From Pseudobdellovibrionaceae bacterium (GTDB taxonomy: Bacteria > Bdellovibrionota > Bdellovibrionia > Bdellovibrionales > UBA1609), in assembly GCA_947444305.1 (NCBI GenBank), contig CANEZP010000007.1, positions 62,001-126,000 on the forward strand: a stretch of DNA of 64,000 nt. The letters run 5' to 3'. Below are positions 1-8,698 of this stretch, in pieces. The translations under genes and the position numbers were made by a program. The notes below the pieces were generated by a model. That model was not told the origin of the DNA, ran no database searches, and was given only the letters and a program-made list of their open reading frames with translations. Numbering within the stretch: the stretch's first letter is position 1; the number at the start of each line of letters is the position of its first letter.

Positions 1-1
1 T

Positions 2-667
2 CTTTGGCGACGAAAAGAGATGAACCAAAAGATTTTCGGCGGACAAATGCAGATCATGTCGGACCTCTTTTCGCCGGCCACCGATCTTCGGCCGCGCGCT
101 CGCCCGGACGATCGCGCGACGGCCGATGATCCGGCGGCGGCCCGGACCATCTTCAAAAATCAAAAATGGTCGGATTCGAACAAAGACGGGACGCTCGATA
201 AAGACGGCAAAAAGTTTGAGTTCACCGTCCTGGTGAAGTCGAATGAGCAAGAACGCTGGATGAGCTTCTTTCAGGCCGACGCGAAGGCCTGCGGCGTGCG
301 CGTGCACATAGTTAAAGTAGAAGATGATGACCAGTGGCTCAAACGTTTACGCGAAGGCCGCTTCGACGCCGCCGCCGGCGGTGGAGGCTTGATCAACGAA
401 CCTACGTCTTTGGTCTGGCACTCGGGCGCGCCGTACAACTTCCAAAAATTCTCGGATAAGCGGGTCGACGCTCTCACGGAAGCGCTGGAAAGCGAGTTTA
501 ATCTGGAAAGAAGGCGTCTCATTCTGAGACAAATCATCGCGCGCATCGCCGAATTGAGGCCCTTCGTACCCGGACTCTTCACCGAAGAAGAAAGTTTTTT
601 GCTTTCTCCGCGGCTGAAGGTTGATCCGAAAATTCCCGCGCGGGCGGAGCGCTGGACACTTCGTTGA
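2..667 (+). CDS. ABC transporter substrate-binding protein, family 5 (C-terminal part, runs in from left edge)
   Basis: The reading frame is open from base 2, so the gene begins outside the window; the in-frame ATG at 20 is internal. The protein resembles the C-terminal lobe of periplasmic oligopeptide/dipeptide-binding proteins (SBP_bac_5). It has a loop of the type 'DSNKDGTLDKDGK' followed by a beta-strand and a helix, then a segment on how ligand lands (RFDAAAGGGG, WHSGAPYNF), and a C-terminal helix rich in basic residues. Such proteins deliver peptides to an inner-membrane ABC importer. No transporter gene follows, so the partners are not visible here. The G+C-rich codon use matches the host flank and differs from the island after 4632. 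Confidence 0.75.
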   Translation, partial: LWRRKEMNQKIFGGQMQIMSDLFSPATDLRPRARPDDRATADDPAAARTIFKNQKWSDSNKDGTLDKDGKKFEFTVLVKSNEQERWMSFFQADAKACGVRVHIVKVEDDDQWLKRLREGRFDAAAGGGGLINEPTSLVWHSGAPYNFQKFSDKRVDALTEALESEFNLERRRLILRQIIARIAELRPFVPGLFTEEESFLLSPRLKVDPKIPARAERWTLR

Positions 668-858
668 CAGTTTTCGTGAAATTCGTTTGACGGTTTTTTG
701 CAACTTCGGCGTCACTTTTCAAATTCATAAAATTTCGCAAATACTCTAAACAGCTGTGCATTTCGTAACGATCCACTTACGACGCATTGCTTTTGTTTTT
801 TACTAGACCCTGTGAAACTAAGTTCATCCCACGGAACTGGGATTAAAGGGGACACGTA

Positions 859-3663
859 ATGACAAACAAAAAACTTCTTCTGGTGCTAACGAATGTTTTG
901 TTGATCGCCGCGGGCTGCGGACAGACCAGCAATACTTCCACGCAAGCTTCACTCACGGCGCAAGCCGCTTGTGGTGGTTTGCAGAAGCCGGCAATTGATC
1001 CGTCTAATATAGACATCAACGGAGCCGTCGCTGCGAAGCCGGGTGATGCCGCCAGATACAGTTTGTCCGAAGACGTCAGCTGTAACGCGAACCAGGATGT
1101 CGCTTGGCGCACGGTCGCCGGCGCCCAAGGAAAAGGTTCGGGTTCGGCCTACGTTGCCTCTTTCAAGAAACCCGGTGAATACGTCGTCGCCGCAAAAATT
1201 ACGGACCCCAACTCAACGACGCCTTACGAAGTTTCAACTAAAACTATCGTCAGCACCGACCTCGTGATCAACGGCCCCCAGTACGGAATGGCCGAGCTTG
1301 AACACAGCTTCCAGATCGCGATCCCCGCGGGCGTGACGCTTGCGATGGCGCAGTGGAATTTCGGCGACGGCTCGCTTCCGACCAACGGAACGAACGCGCA
1401 AGACCACACCTTTATGTCCGCCGGTCAGTTTACGGTCACCGTAAACGTCATGGCGACGAACGGCGACACCGCCGTCCTTACTCACAAAATTACGGTTCTT
1501 CCGCCCACGGATGGTTTGGAGTGCGTTCGCGAATTATCGACAAGCGGACCGACCCAAGCCAACGTCAACTCGCCCGTCACGATGTCCGTATATATTCCGG
1601 CATGCGTGGCCTTCCGCGTGGGTAGTTTAGCTTGGAATTACGGCGACAATACCGCCGCCGGCACGAACCAAACGGTCACGCACACGTACACGACCGCAGG
1701 CACGTTCAACGTACGCGTTGATTTGTTCAGCCGCGAGAACCCGACTTCACCGATTCTGTCTTTAACCCGTACTATCGAAGTGTTACCCGGCGCAGGTGAA
1801 CCCGAACCTGAAGAGCCCGGTCCCGTTGATCCGAACTTGTGCTCGATCGTCGGCCAGACGCGCGACGCTTCCGGCGACATTTTTAGCGAAGAAGTTTCTT
1901 GCGGTATCAACGGCAAGAAAACGATGTCGTACCGCAACCGCATCGTGCAAACCTGCCAATTATCGGGCGAGATGAAACGTTGGGTTGAAACTTCACGCGT
2001 AAAAGAATTGACCAGCGAAGGCGAATGCCGCGGCCAAGCTTGTGAATTGCCCGCCGAAGCCATGACCGGAGTCGACAACGCCGCGATGAACATCTTGTTC
2101 ATCAACGGTAAGTACTACCTCGCTAGCGGCGGCGTGAAGACCTTCTACTCTTCGCAAACTCCGGCCGGCGCTTGCTCGAGCGTTGCCCAGACCCGCACTT
2201 GCGATAACGGCAAACTTGGCGGCTCGATCTCAAACGTATATTTAATGTGTCACAACGGTTGCGAAGGCGTCGGCGCTCACGGCTCCACGCAGGTCGGCGT
2301 AATCGTCGGTCAAATCTCGGTTCCCAAAGTTTGTGCTTTCGGCGAAACGGGCATCACGGACATTTTCAACACCGTCGCCGACAAGAAATGTAACGAAGGC
2401 GAAGTTTCGGTCACGAATTCACGCACCGGCACGATCAAGACGCCCGGCCTTTGCCCGAGCTACTCATGGTCACCGACCGAATCTTACTCGGCTTGCTCGG
2501 CCGATTGCGGCGGCAAACAGTCCCGCGTTTACGAATGCCGCGACGGCGCCGGCGTTGTTGCTCCCGCCGATCGCTGCGGTCAAAACCGCCCGGTCGATGA
2601 ACGCCTTTGCGACGGTAACCCGAACGCCGTACGCCGCAACGACATCACCTCGATCATCGAAGACGCAAGTTCGTCGGTCGCTTGTCCCTCGAACCAAATC
2701 GGAACAGTTTCAAAAACTCGCACGGTCACGACTACGAAAGCTTACGCATGTATCGACCACGCCGTTCAATTGGAAAGCACGAACGTCGTGCCGGGCGCAT
2801 GGGTTGAAGAGAAGTATTGCAAAGAACTAGTCGCTCACCGCTGCAGCCAAGACTCGTTGTCGAACGAAGACGCTAACGGCCGCTTCAAGTGGTTGTTAAA
2901 GTGCGCTCCGTCGGTACCCGCCATCGCAGACTTCCTAGCCGGCTTCGAAGGCTACGAGAAGATGACGAAGTACAAGCAAGAGAACTTGCTGCTCAACGGT
3001 CGCATTGTTTACCCGACCTTCATGAACGCGAACGGCAAGCCCTGGATCGCACCTAAGAAAGAAAGCGCATCGTGCGCCGTTCCCGAAGGTGCTTACATCG
3101 CGACCGTATGTTTGGCTTCATGCTCGACGCCCGAACAGATGATCCTTAGCCAAGAAGGCAACGGCGGAACGGGCAACTTGAAGTACGCAACCTTCATCAA
3201 CGCTTGGAATGATAAGTTCAAGTTCGTCGGTACGCTCGCTTCGAACAGCTCTATGAGCAGCAAAACCGTTCAGAAAACTTTGGTCGACCAGTGGGTGACC
3301 GAGTTGGTTGACGGGAATCACGAGATGCTCGAGTTCGTTGCGCAATCGGGTCAGACTTTACGTTTGACGCCGAATCACCCGATCTTGACGGCCGACGGCA
3401 CGATGAAACTCGCCGGCGACTGGAAAGTGGGAGACAGCTTGGTGAAACTCGGCGGCAATGAGGACAAAGTCGTCGCGATCCGCAAGTTCAACCACTACGG
3501 CAAAGTGTATAACCTCTTCGTTAAGTCGGCTGACCTGAAGCACAACATCGTGGTCACGAACGGTTACTTGAACGGAACGGCCTTCTTCCAAAACGAAGGC
3601 GCCGTGAACATGAACAAGCAACTGTTCCGCAAAGCCATGATCAAAGGGGTCTTCGCGAAATGA
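859..3663 (+). CDS. Large lipoprotein with PKD-like domains, a TSP1-like module and a C-terminal Hint domain
   Basis: 934 residues. A type II signal peptide ends in the lipobox LIAAGC, so the protein should be lipid-anchored. Two PKD-like domains follow, marked by WNFGDGS near residue 168 and WNYGDN near 258. Then come Cys-rich stretches including a thrombospondin-1-like segment (WSPTESYSACSADCGG, about residue 535). The last 100 residues look like a Hint/intein-type autoprocessing domain: TPNHPILTADG, then VGDSLV, then a terminal HN before IVVTNG. A ribosome site (AAAGGGGA) precedes the ATG. The product is probably a surface adhesin or processed secreted protein; the function itself is not known. 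The 3' end overlaps the next gene by four bases, so the two are probably translated together. Confidence 0.8.
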   Translation: MTNKKLLLVLTNVLLIAAGCGQTSNTSTQASLTAQAACGGLQKPAIDPSNIDINGAVAAKPGDAARYSLSEDVSCNANQDVAWRTVAGAQGKGSGSAYVASFKKPGEYVVAAKITDPNSTTPYEVSTKTIVSTDLVINGPQYGMAELEHSFQIAIPAGVTLAMAQWNFGDGSLPTNGTNAQDHTFMSAGQFTVTVNVMATNGDTAVLTHKITVLPPTDGLECVRELSTSGPTQANVNSPVTMSVYIPACVAFRVGSLAWNYGDNTAAGTNQTVTHTYTTAGTFNVRVDLFSRENPTSPILSLTRTIEVLPGAGEPEPEEPGPVDPNLCSIVGQTRDASGDIFSEEVSCGINGKKTMSYRNRIVQTCQLSGEMKRWVETSRVKELTSEGECRGQACELPAEAMTGVDNAAMNILFINGKYYLASGGVKTFYSSQTPAGACSSVAQTRTCDNGKLGGSISNVYLMCHNGCEGVGAHGSTQVGVIVGQISVPKVCAFGETGITDIFNTVADKKCNEGEVSVTNSRTGTIKTPGLCPSYSWSPTESYSACSADCGGKQSRVYECRDGAGVVAPADRCGQNRPVDERLCDGNPNAVRRNDITSIIEDASSSVACPSNQIGTVSKTRTVTTTKAYACIDHAVQLESTNVVPGAWVEEKYCKELVAHRCSQDSLSNEDANGRFKWLLKCAPSVPAIADFLAGFEGYEKMTKYKQENLLLNGRIVYPTFMNANGKPWIAPKKESASCAVPEGAYIATVCLASCSTPEQMILSQEGNGGTGNLKYATFINAWNDKFKFVGTLASNSSMSSKTVQKTLVDQWVTELVDGNHEMLEFVAQSGQTLRLTPNHPILTADGTMKLAGDWKVGDSLVKLGGNEDKVVAIRKFNHYGKVYNLFVKSADLKHNIVVTNGYLNGTAFFQNEGAVNMNKQLFRKAMIKGVFAK

Positions 3664-4385
3664 AGAAAACCCCGGTCATCATCGCATCATTGATCATACT
3701 AGGCGGGTGGGGGATCTCGATGACGAGGTTCCTTTCCTCGTCTTCGAAGTCCGCGGATGGATCAGCGAATGGTTCTGCCGACTCAGCGAAGTCTGATCCC
3801 GCCGACCGTAGCGCAGGATCGAAACCCTATCCCGATTCCGCGGTCATTGCCGCGCGAATTCCGGCTTCGGTCCCGGCCGCAAATTCACCCGCGCCGGCGC
3901 GAGTAGAAGTGAGTCCGATCAAATTTCAGTTTCAAGAAGAGCTAAATTCCTACGCCCAGTTAAAGACTAAAGTTCTTCCGTCACCGAAAGAGCAGGCCGC
4001 GAAGTCCGCTCTGCTGAAGAATGCCTCTTTTTTACGCTCGCTCTCGGACCGCCTAACGAAAGTTCCGATGCTCTCCATCGGAGAGCAAGACGCCGCACTC
4101 GATCTTTTGGTGGACGCCTTGAAAAACGGTGACCAGGCGACGGCCGAAGGCGCAATCGCCGACGTCATCGCCGACAAGCAGGTCGAAGACACGAAGGTCG
4201 CCGCCCCGGTGCGCGAACAAATGGCCGGAATCAAAGCCGAATTGCTCTACCATTGGACCGCCGTTCAGCCCGATCAAGCGAGCCAAGTCGGCCGCTTGCT
4301 CCCGGGCCCGGTCAGCCAACGCATCTGGAACAACGTCCGCGCCGCCCAATCCAACAACCTAGCCGAGAGCGAATCCGAGAAATAG
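3660..4385 (+). CDS. Membrane-anchored or exported protein of unknown function
   Basis: 241 residues. The ATG overlaps the stop of the Hint lipoprotein gene (ATGA), which indicates one operon and suggests a role linked to that lipoprotein. An N-terminal hydrophobic segment (about residues 5-25) serves as a signal or anchor. A Ser/Ala/Asp-rich linker follows to about residue 60, and the remainder looks largely helical. I recognise no catalytic motif or named domain. Codon use is G+C-rich like the upstream gene. A chaperone or anchoring partner of the lipoprotein is possible but is only inferred from the overlap. Confidence 0.7.
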   Translation: MKKTPVIIASLIILGGWGISMTRFLSSSSKSADGSANGSADSAKSDPADRSAGSKPYPDSAVIAARIPASVPAANSPAPARVEVSPIKFQFQEELNSYAQLKTKVLPSPKEQAAKSALLKNASFLRSLSDRLTKVPMLSIGEQDAALDLLVDALKNGDQATAEGAIADVIADKQVEDTKVAAPVREQMAGIKAELLYHWTAVQPDQASQVGRLLPGPVSQRIWNNVRAAQSNNLAESESEK

Positions 4386-4419
4386 GCGCTCCGTACCCTA
4401 CGAGGCGCTCCGTACCCTA
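4384..4419. repeat. Short tandem duplication, 17-base unit at period 19
   Basis: The 17-mer AGGCGCTCCGTACCCTA occurs at 4384-4400 and again at 4403-4419, starting in the stop codon of the preceding gene. It looks like a slippage duplication. No stem-loop or other role is visible. Confidence 0.8.
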
Positions 4420-4555
4420 GCGAATTTCCGGACGTGTTCCCGAAGGCGCGCCCACTCCCAGGTGACGCGGCGTTTAGAACCTTAGAGATACATTTAATCA
4501 ATCGTTGCCTAATCCGCGTATTTTCAATAGATTCCTGGGTTCCGATACGTGATGC

Positions 4556-4632
4556 GGGGTGGTAGTTAAGTTGGTTATAACGTCCGCCTGTCACGCGGAA
4601 GGCCGCGGGTTCGAGTCCCGTCCACCCCGCCA
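4556..4632 (+). tRNA. tRNA-Asp (anticodon GTC), CCA encoded
   Basis: A full cloverleaf can be drawn. Acceptor GGGGTGG (4556-4562) pairs with CCACCCC (4622-4628), followed by discriminator G and encoded CCA at 4630-4632. The anticodon stem/loop reads CCGCCTGTCACGCGG with GTC, and the T arm is GCGGG-TTCGAGT-CCCGT. The 3' end is the left border of the low-G+C island, and recombinase copy 1 begins 135 bases downstream, the usual arrangement for a tRNA-integrated element. Confidence 0.97.
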
Positions 4633-4767
4633 TACATGGTCCCGAGTTTTCTTCAATGATTACAATGACTTAGGTGATTTACCGCACTGCGGTATTTGAC
4701 CTATCCGGGACCGGCGGGAGTGTTCGGTTTTACCTTGGTAAATCCCCCTATACGAAGGGACACCAAA
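4622..4767 (+). promoter_or_regulatory. Attachment junction and structured leader of recombinase copy 1
   Basis: The region starts with the tRNA 3' 11-mer CCACCCCGCCA (4622-4632). It then contains an outer stem GGTCCCG...CGGGACC, an inner near-palindrome TACCGCACTGCGGTA, and a small hairpin TTTACC-TT-GGTAAA before the ribosome site GAAGGGA. The same layout occurs before copy 2 (43114-43259), with compensating base changes in the outer stem and small hairpin. It could be a recombinase-binding att region, a folded mRNA leader, or both. Confidence 0.6.
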
Positions 4768-6042
4768 GTGAAGTATGAGCGCAGAGAAAACGCCAACGGC
4801 AGCCACTATTACCGATTTAGTTTCTACGATTCAAAAATAAAAAAACAAACTCACCTGACCAAGGCCGAAGTAAGAAAACGCTTTGGACGAGATATCGTCG
4901 ATGAAGACGACGCGCGCGAATGTCTAAAACTTCTGGCCGCAAAAGTTGAATCTGAGAAGATTCGGGTTCAGCGAAGGCTTGAGTGGCAGGACAAATATTA
5001 CTCCTTCGCCAAGCTCGCGGACCTTTACGAAGAAAAACAAAAAAAGAAGGCCCCCAATTCCTGGCAGAACAATTGTTTTTATTTGCGCCACTACGTACTT
5101 TTCTTTTTTCTGCAAAAACAAAAGATTAATCTTCTAGATCTCTGGGCTGATCATTTCGAGAAGTTCACCACCTGGCTTGAAACCGCGCAAAAGATACGCG
5201 GCAAAGGCGTTATCGCCTACGCTTCTAAAAACCATGCGATCAAAGCCTTAAACACTTTTCTTGACCACTTAGAAGCCGAGCGTGCGATCACATTCTCGCA
5301 AAGGTGCCCGGCGTTTCCAGAGTATCTATTGTATTCTAGGACGATTGACGACGTTGTCCTGCCGCAAGAGATGGAGCAGATCTATGAAGAGCTAAAAAGT
5401 AGGGGATTCAGGACCGAAGCGATCTTCTACCGCTTTCTTTATTTTTCCGGAATGCGATTTAACGAAGCAGCCGCCATCAGTGTCGGAGATCTTTTCCAAG
5501 GTGTGATCGCGAGTGAGTTTTTAAAGAACAAGCTTAATGCCTACAATATTGATTACTTTGGCTACATCGTAGCGGACGGGCAGCTGGGAAAAGTTGACGT
5601 CTTTGGCCGAGTAACCCGATCGCCGTTCAAGGGCCGAAAGAAAATCGAAGAAAAATACAATCGGGTTCTGCCCATTATTGATAAGATTCTTTGGAATGAT
5701 TTGGTGGATGTTGCTGGTGAAGTTCACGAAAACATGAGGCGGGATCAAACCCCACGCGATTGCCTTTTATTCCGAAGTATTAACGACTCGACATCGACCG
5801 TACGTCTGATGGAGGCTTATCGCTCGAGAAAATTAAAGTGGCGGCCCTGGCATTGTTTGCGCCATTCGAGGGCGACCTATCTTATCGGTCAAACCTCGGA
5901 CGCAATGCTCGCGAGGATTTGGCTTGGGCAATCAAGTCCGCGAACGCTAGAAAAGTATAATCATCTCTATCAAGCAATTACCCGTGCAGCTAAGGCAACT
6001 GCTACCTCAGGCGGAACGCTAAACTTAAAGCGAGTAGATTAG
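4768..6042 (+). CDS. Tyrosine recombinase (phage/ICE-type integrase), copy 1
   Basis: 424 residues from GTG 4768. This start has a good ribosome site and matches the only possible start of copy 2; the longer in-frame ATG at 4696 lies inside the conserved leader. The catalytic set of tyrosine recombinases is visible: Arg in SGMRFNEA, HxxR in WHCLRHSR, Trp in IWLGQSS, and the nucleophile Tyr in EKYNHLY. The N-terminal half should hold the arm/core-binding domain. The protein is very similar over its full length to the copy at 43260. Lying next to tRNA-Asp, it most likely integrated the element that begins at 4633. No excisionase gene was recognised beside it. Confidence 0.93.
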   Translation: MKYERRENANGSHYYRFSFYDSKIKKQTHLTKAEVRKRFGRDIVDEDDARECLKLLAAKVESEKIRVQRRLEWQDKYYSFAKLADLYEEKQKKKAPNSWQNNCFYLRHYVLFFFLQKQKINLLDLWADHFEKFTTWLETAQKIRGKGVIAYASKNHAIKALNTFLDHLEAERAITFSQRCPAFPEYLLYSRTIDDVVLPQEMEQIYEELKSRGFRTEAIFYRFLYFSGMRFNEAAAISVGDLFQGVIASEFLKNKLNAYNIDYFGYIVADGQLGKVDVFGRVTRSPFKGRKKIEEKYNRVLPIIDKILWNDLVDVAGEVHENMRRDQTPRDCLLFRSINDSTSTVRLMEAYRSRKLKWRPWHCLRHSRATYLIGQTSDAMLARIWLGQSSPRTLEKYNHLYQAITRAAKATATSGGTLNLKRVD

Positions 6043-6110
6043 CGTTTTAGTCGCTTTAAGTTCAGTATGAAATATGTCTAGTTTCAAAATCGTTCGGAGG
6101 ACGCTTCTCA

Positions 6111-6153
6111 CATCAAGGTAACCTCCGGTCAGATGCCAGAGGTTAACTTGATG
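6111..6153. terminator. Long hairpin between convergent genes
   Basis: Arms 6111-6125 and 6139-6153 (CATCAAGGTAACCTC / GAGGTTAACTTGATG) pair over 15 positions with one mismatch, around a 13-base loop. No clear T-run follows. It sits between the convergent ends of the recombinase and the secreted-protein gene, so a bidirectional terminator or protein-binding site is plausible. Confidence 0.5.
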
Positions 6154-6169
6154 AGGATTCATTAATCAG

Positions 6170-7618
6170 CTACTTCTCATCAACAACCCAACCATTTTTA
6201 TCGAAGAAGATACGAGAACCGCTTTGATATGAATACTTTCTTCCATCCTCGTAGCTAAGCGTAACTCCCCATCGAAGTTTTCCGTAACTGAGGTAGCTAT
6301 CCTTAAACACCAAGTAATCAAGTTCAATCCAGCCGTTGTGCGAACCGAGATAGTATTTTCCGCCGACTTTGCCCGCGGTTGCAGAACTCGATATCTCAAC
6401 AATTCTTCCTCGAATGTCTAATTTTACGGTTGCCGCCCCAACAAATGAGAAATCATATTTGTTGGGGAGCTGGATTTCACTAATGGATTCCACGGGTCGA
6501 TTTCTGACTTTGCATTCTTTAAGCAGGCCAGAAGGGTAAAAGACAGCCTCAATCGTGCAGTTTAGAGTCTGATTATCTCTTGAGATATAAACGAAGAAAT
6601 CGTCCGTCAAATCGAAAGACTGAACTACTCCATCCTCGAAAAGCGCTAGGCCCGCGATAACGAACTCTTGGCCTTTATAAGTCAATTTCGGATATCCATG
6701 AACCAAACCTGAGGCGAACGCACCTGATTCGTGAAAGGAAACTTTTGTAAAATCAAAATTCTGACCTAAAACACTCCATTTTATTTTCTTCGTGTCTGGA
6801 GTGAGTTCAGCGACTTTGCCGTTTGGATGCCATTTGATTTTTCCGTCTGTTTCTCTAGTCATTCCGTTTGGCATGAGGACATCTTGAGTTTGAGCAAGAA
6901 GCGCTTCCTTCGGCACGTTAGCGGACGAAAATTTAACCGAAGATAAAATGACATCTACGCCAAACACATCACCGGATTTTAATTTCAGCGCCGCGAGTAG
7001 TTTGAGCCAATTTTCAATGCCGCCGACCGAGCGAAGCTCATTCACAGCCATCAAACTATTTAGGTATCTGGCAACGGTCGAGTCCGTCGCGCCGTTCGCA
7101 CGCCCGTCTCGATAAACAACCTCGTGAACTATAAGGCCAGCCTGAGACGTTGAGTCCATAGCATTCCATATGTCCTCATTAAAAATATACTCGAAATCGC
7201 CTGGAAATTGTGGGATCTGTTGCACCGCCGCTTGTTCGATTTTACATCCTGTAGGAATGAATAAATGGTGAGAGTCAGGGATTTCAATTAACTGAACGCC
7301 CGACACAAATGTTGCGGTATTCAAAAGCTTCGCGGCGTCCTGCCGGTACTGATTGGCTCGATGCGGATTTAGAACTTGGAGCCGGCTAAATGCAGTTTCA
7401 ACCTTTTCAAAAAAGGATGCAGTTGTGGGTCCGAGGTTAATCTGAAATTGAGAGCGCATCAGCCTAGCTTCGTAGAAGTCTAAAACTTCGGCGCTCAGTA
7501 TCGCGCCCTGAGGATTTCTACACACGACCGCGTTTCCGCCGCCGCTGCTCCACGTCCCGGCGTTCGCGCTCGTAGACACAAGGATAAATAAAGATTTTAG
7601 GAGAACTCGAAGACTCAT
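6170..7618 (-). CDS. Secreted protein of unknown function with MORN-like repeats
   Basis: 482 residues with a Sec signal peptide cleaved after SANA; the mature start is TWSSGGGNAVVC. The N-terminal half includes GLIVHEVVYRDG near residue 165. This recalls the metallopeptidase helix HExxH, but the second His is Tyr, so it is probably not catalytic. The C-terminal half (about 250-480) has short strand-turn repeats of the type 'WHPNGKVAEL', 'FHESGAFASG', 'FYPSGLLKEC', as in MORN/YwqK-like repeats. It is divergent from the TIGR02147 regulator at 7736, which may control it. No enzymatic function is claimed. Confidence 0.7.
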   Translation of the reverse strand: MSLRVLLKSLFILVSTSANAGTWSSGGGNAVVCRNPQGAILSAEVLDFYEARLMRSQFQINLGPTTASFFEKVETAFSRLQVLNPHRANQYRQDAAKLLNTATFVSGVQLIEIPDSHHLFIPTGCKIEQAAVQQIPQFPGDFEYIFNEDIWNAMDSTSQAGLIVHEVVYRDGRANGATDSTVARYLNSLMAVNELRSVGGIENWLKLLAALKLKSGDVFGVDVILSSVKFSSANVPKEALLAQTQDVLMPNGMTRETDGKIKWHPNGKVAELTPDTKKIKWSVLGQNFDFTKVSFHESGAFASGLVHGYPKLTYKGQEFVIAGLALFEDGVVQSFDLTDDFFVYISRDNQTLNCTIEAVFYPSGLLKECKVRNRPVESISEIQLPNKYDFSFVGAATVKLDIRGRIVEISSSATAGKVGGKYYLGSHNGWIELDYLVFKDSYLSYGKLRWGVTLSYEDGRKYSYQSGSRIFFDKNGWVVDEK

Positions 7619-7695
7619 AGGATAACCCCCGGAGGAAATTTACATTCGCATTAGTGCAGAGGACTACCGGATTAAATTTTTACAGTAAATTTATT

Positions 7696-7724
7696 TTATA
7701 CATACGATCCGCTGTAAGTATGAT
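7696..7724 (+). promoter_or_regulatory. Promoter giving a near-leaderless transcript of the TIGR02147 gene
   Basis: A weak -35 TTATAC (7696-7701), a 17-base spacer and a -10 TATGAT (7719-7724) lie 11 bases before the ATG. Initiation would leave about five untranslated bases, and no ribosome site is present. The -10 overlaps one arm (CTGTAA, 7712-7717) of an inverted repeat whose other arm is TTACAG at 7680-7685, a possible operator for autoregulation. Confidence 0.45.
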
Positions 7725-7735
7725 TTTATCAAACT

Positions 7736-8563
7736 ATGAATATCTTCGCTGAACATGACCTGCGCTTAATCATCAAGAGTTTAGTCTCAGAGGCAAAGCG
7801 GGAAGGCAAGGCGATCACCTTCGAAAAACTCGCGATACTAGCGGGCGTGCAAAAAGCTCACGTCACCAACGCGTTAAGTGGCCGTGCGGTTTTCCAAGCT
7901 GATCAATTGTTCCAGGTTTGCGTCGGTCTTGGCTTAGATAAATCTGAAAGAAAGTATCTCATGCTCCTGCTCGAGCATGAGAAATCTACGGTCCAAGCCC
8001 GGAAAAAAGGTTTGAAAAGACAGATTGAGAACTTACGCAATCGTAATCTTCAAACCGAATCATTTCTTAATCTTCCAGTACCCGAAAAATCCTTAGCTGA
8101 AGTTTTTCCTGCATATTATTTGAAGCCGCTTCATCAAGTTATTCACGTGGCGATCTCAATAGATCAATTTGCGAGAGACGCGAGTCAACTCGAGCGAATC
8201 TTAGGAATTTCTCGCAATCATCTCACCGAGATCCTTCGTTCATTAGAAGAAAATGGAATTATAAGGAAGAGCGGGGGTCGATGGATAGAGAATCGATCCC
8301 AAACTCATTTGAAACGAGACTCCGCACTATATCTGGCGTGGAGGAATCAATTGCAGACCATGGCGCAAGCTCGAAGCCAGAATACGAATAGTGGGAATTC
8401 ATTCGGATTCACCGTGGTTTTTTCCGCAAATGTGGAAACCTTCCGTATCATGCAAGCAAAGTTGTTAGCGCTTGTGCAGGAGCTTGAACCTGTGGTGTTG
8501 AATGCGGAGCCGAAGCAAGTTTTTCACCTATCCCTCGATTTGTTTCCCTGGACCGAAACGTAA
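7736..8563 (+). CDS. TIGR02147-family regulator
   Basis: 275 residues. The N-terminal 75 residues contain a helix-turn-helix resembling a Cro/CI domain (FEKLAILAGVQKAHVTNALSG). The middle and C-terminal parts match the layout of the TIGR02147 family, with a second winged-helix-like stretch (ILGISRNHLTEILRSLEENGII, about 150-175). This family is typical of Bdellovibrio and Fibrobacter and is presumed to regulate transcription. It is divergent from the secreted-protein gene at 6170-7618. A relative of the same family lies at 59054-59860, near the other end of the island. Confidence 0.8.
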   Translation: MNIFAEHDLRLIIKSLVSEAKREGKAITFEKLAILAGVQKAHVTNALSGRAVFQADQLFQVCVGLGLDKSERKYLMLLLEHEKSTVQARKKGLKRQIENLRNRNLQTESFLNLPVPEKSLAEVFPAYYLKPLHQVIHVAISIDQFARDASQLERILGISRNHLTEILRSLEENGIIRKSGGRWIENRSQTHLKRDSALYLAWRNQLQTMAQARSQNTNSGNSFGFTVVFSANVETFRIMQAKLLALVQELEPVVLNAEPKQVFHLSLDLFPWTET

Positions 8564-8698
8564 ATAAAAATTTAGGTCCTGGATGCCTATTCGAAAGCGG
8601 AGTGGCTATTGATTGAGTCATCATCTAGTGAAAATGCGTGACTGAAGAGATTAGCAGAGATCGACACCTGTTTGGCGAATCAAAAGGTTATCTGGAAG

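Noticed and set aside
4274-4633. Minus-strand frame across tRNA-Asp
   Set aside because: It reads through the tRNA gene and the tandem duplication and has no protein-like features.
6300-7618. Zinc peptidase activity of the 482-residue secreted protein
   Set aside because: The HExxH-like helix reads HEVVY; the second His is missing, so catalysis is unlikely.
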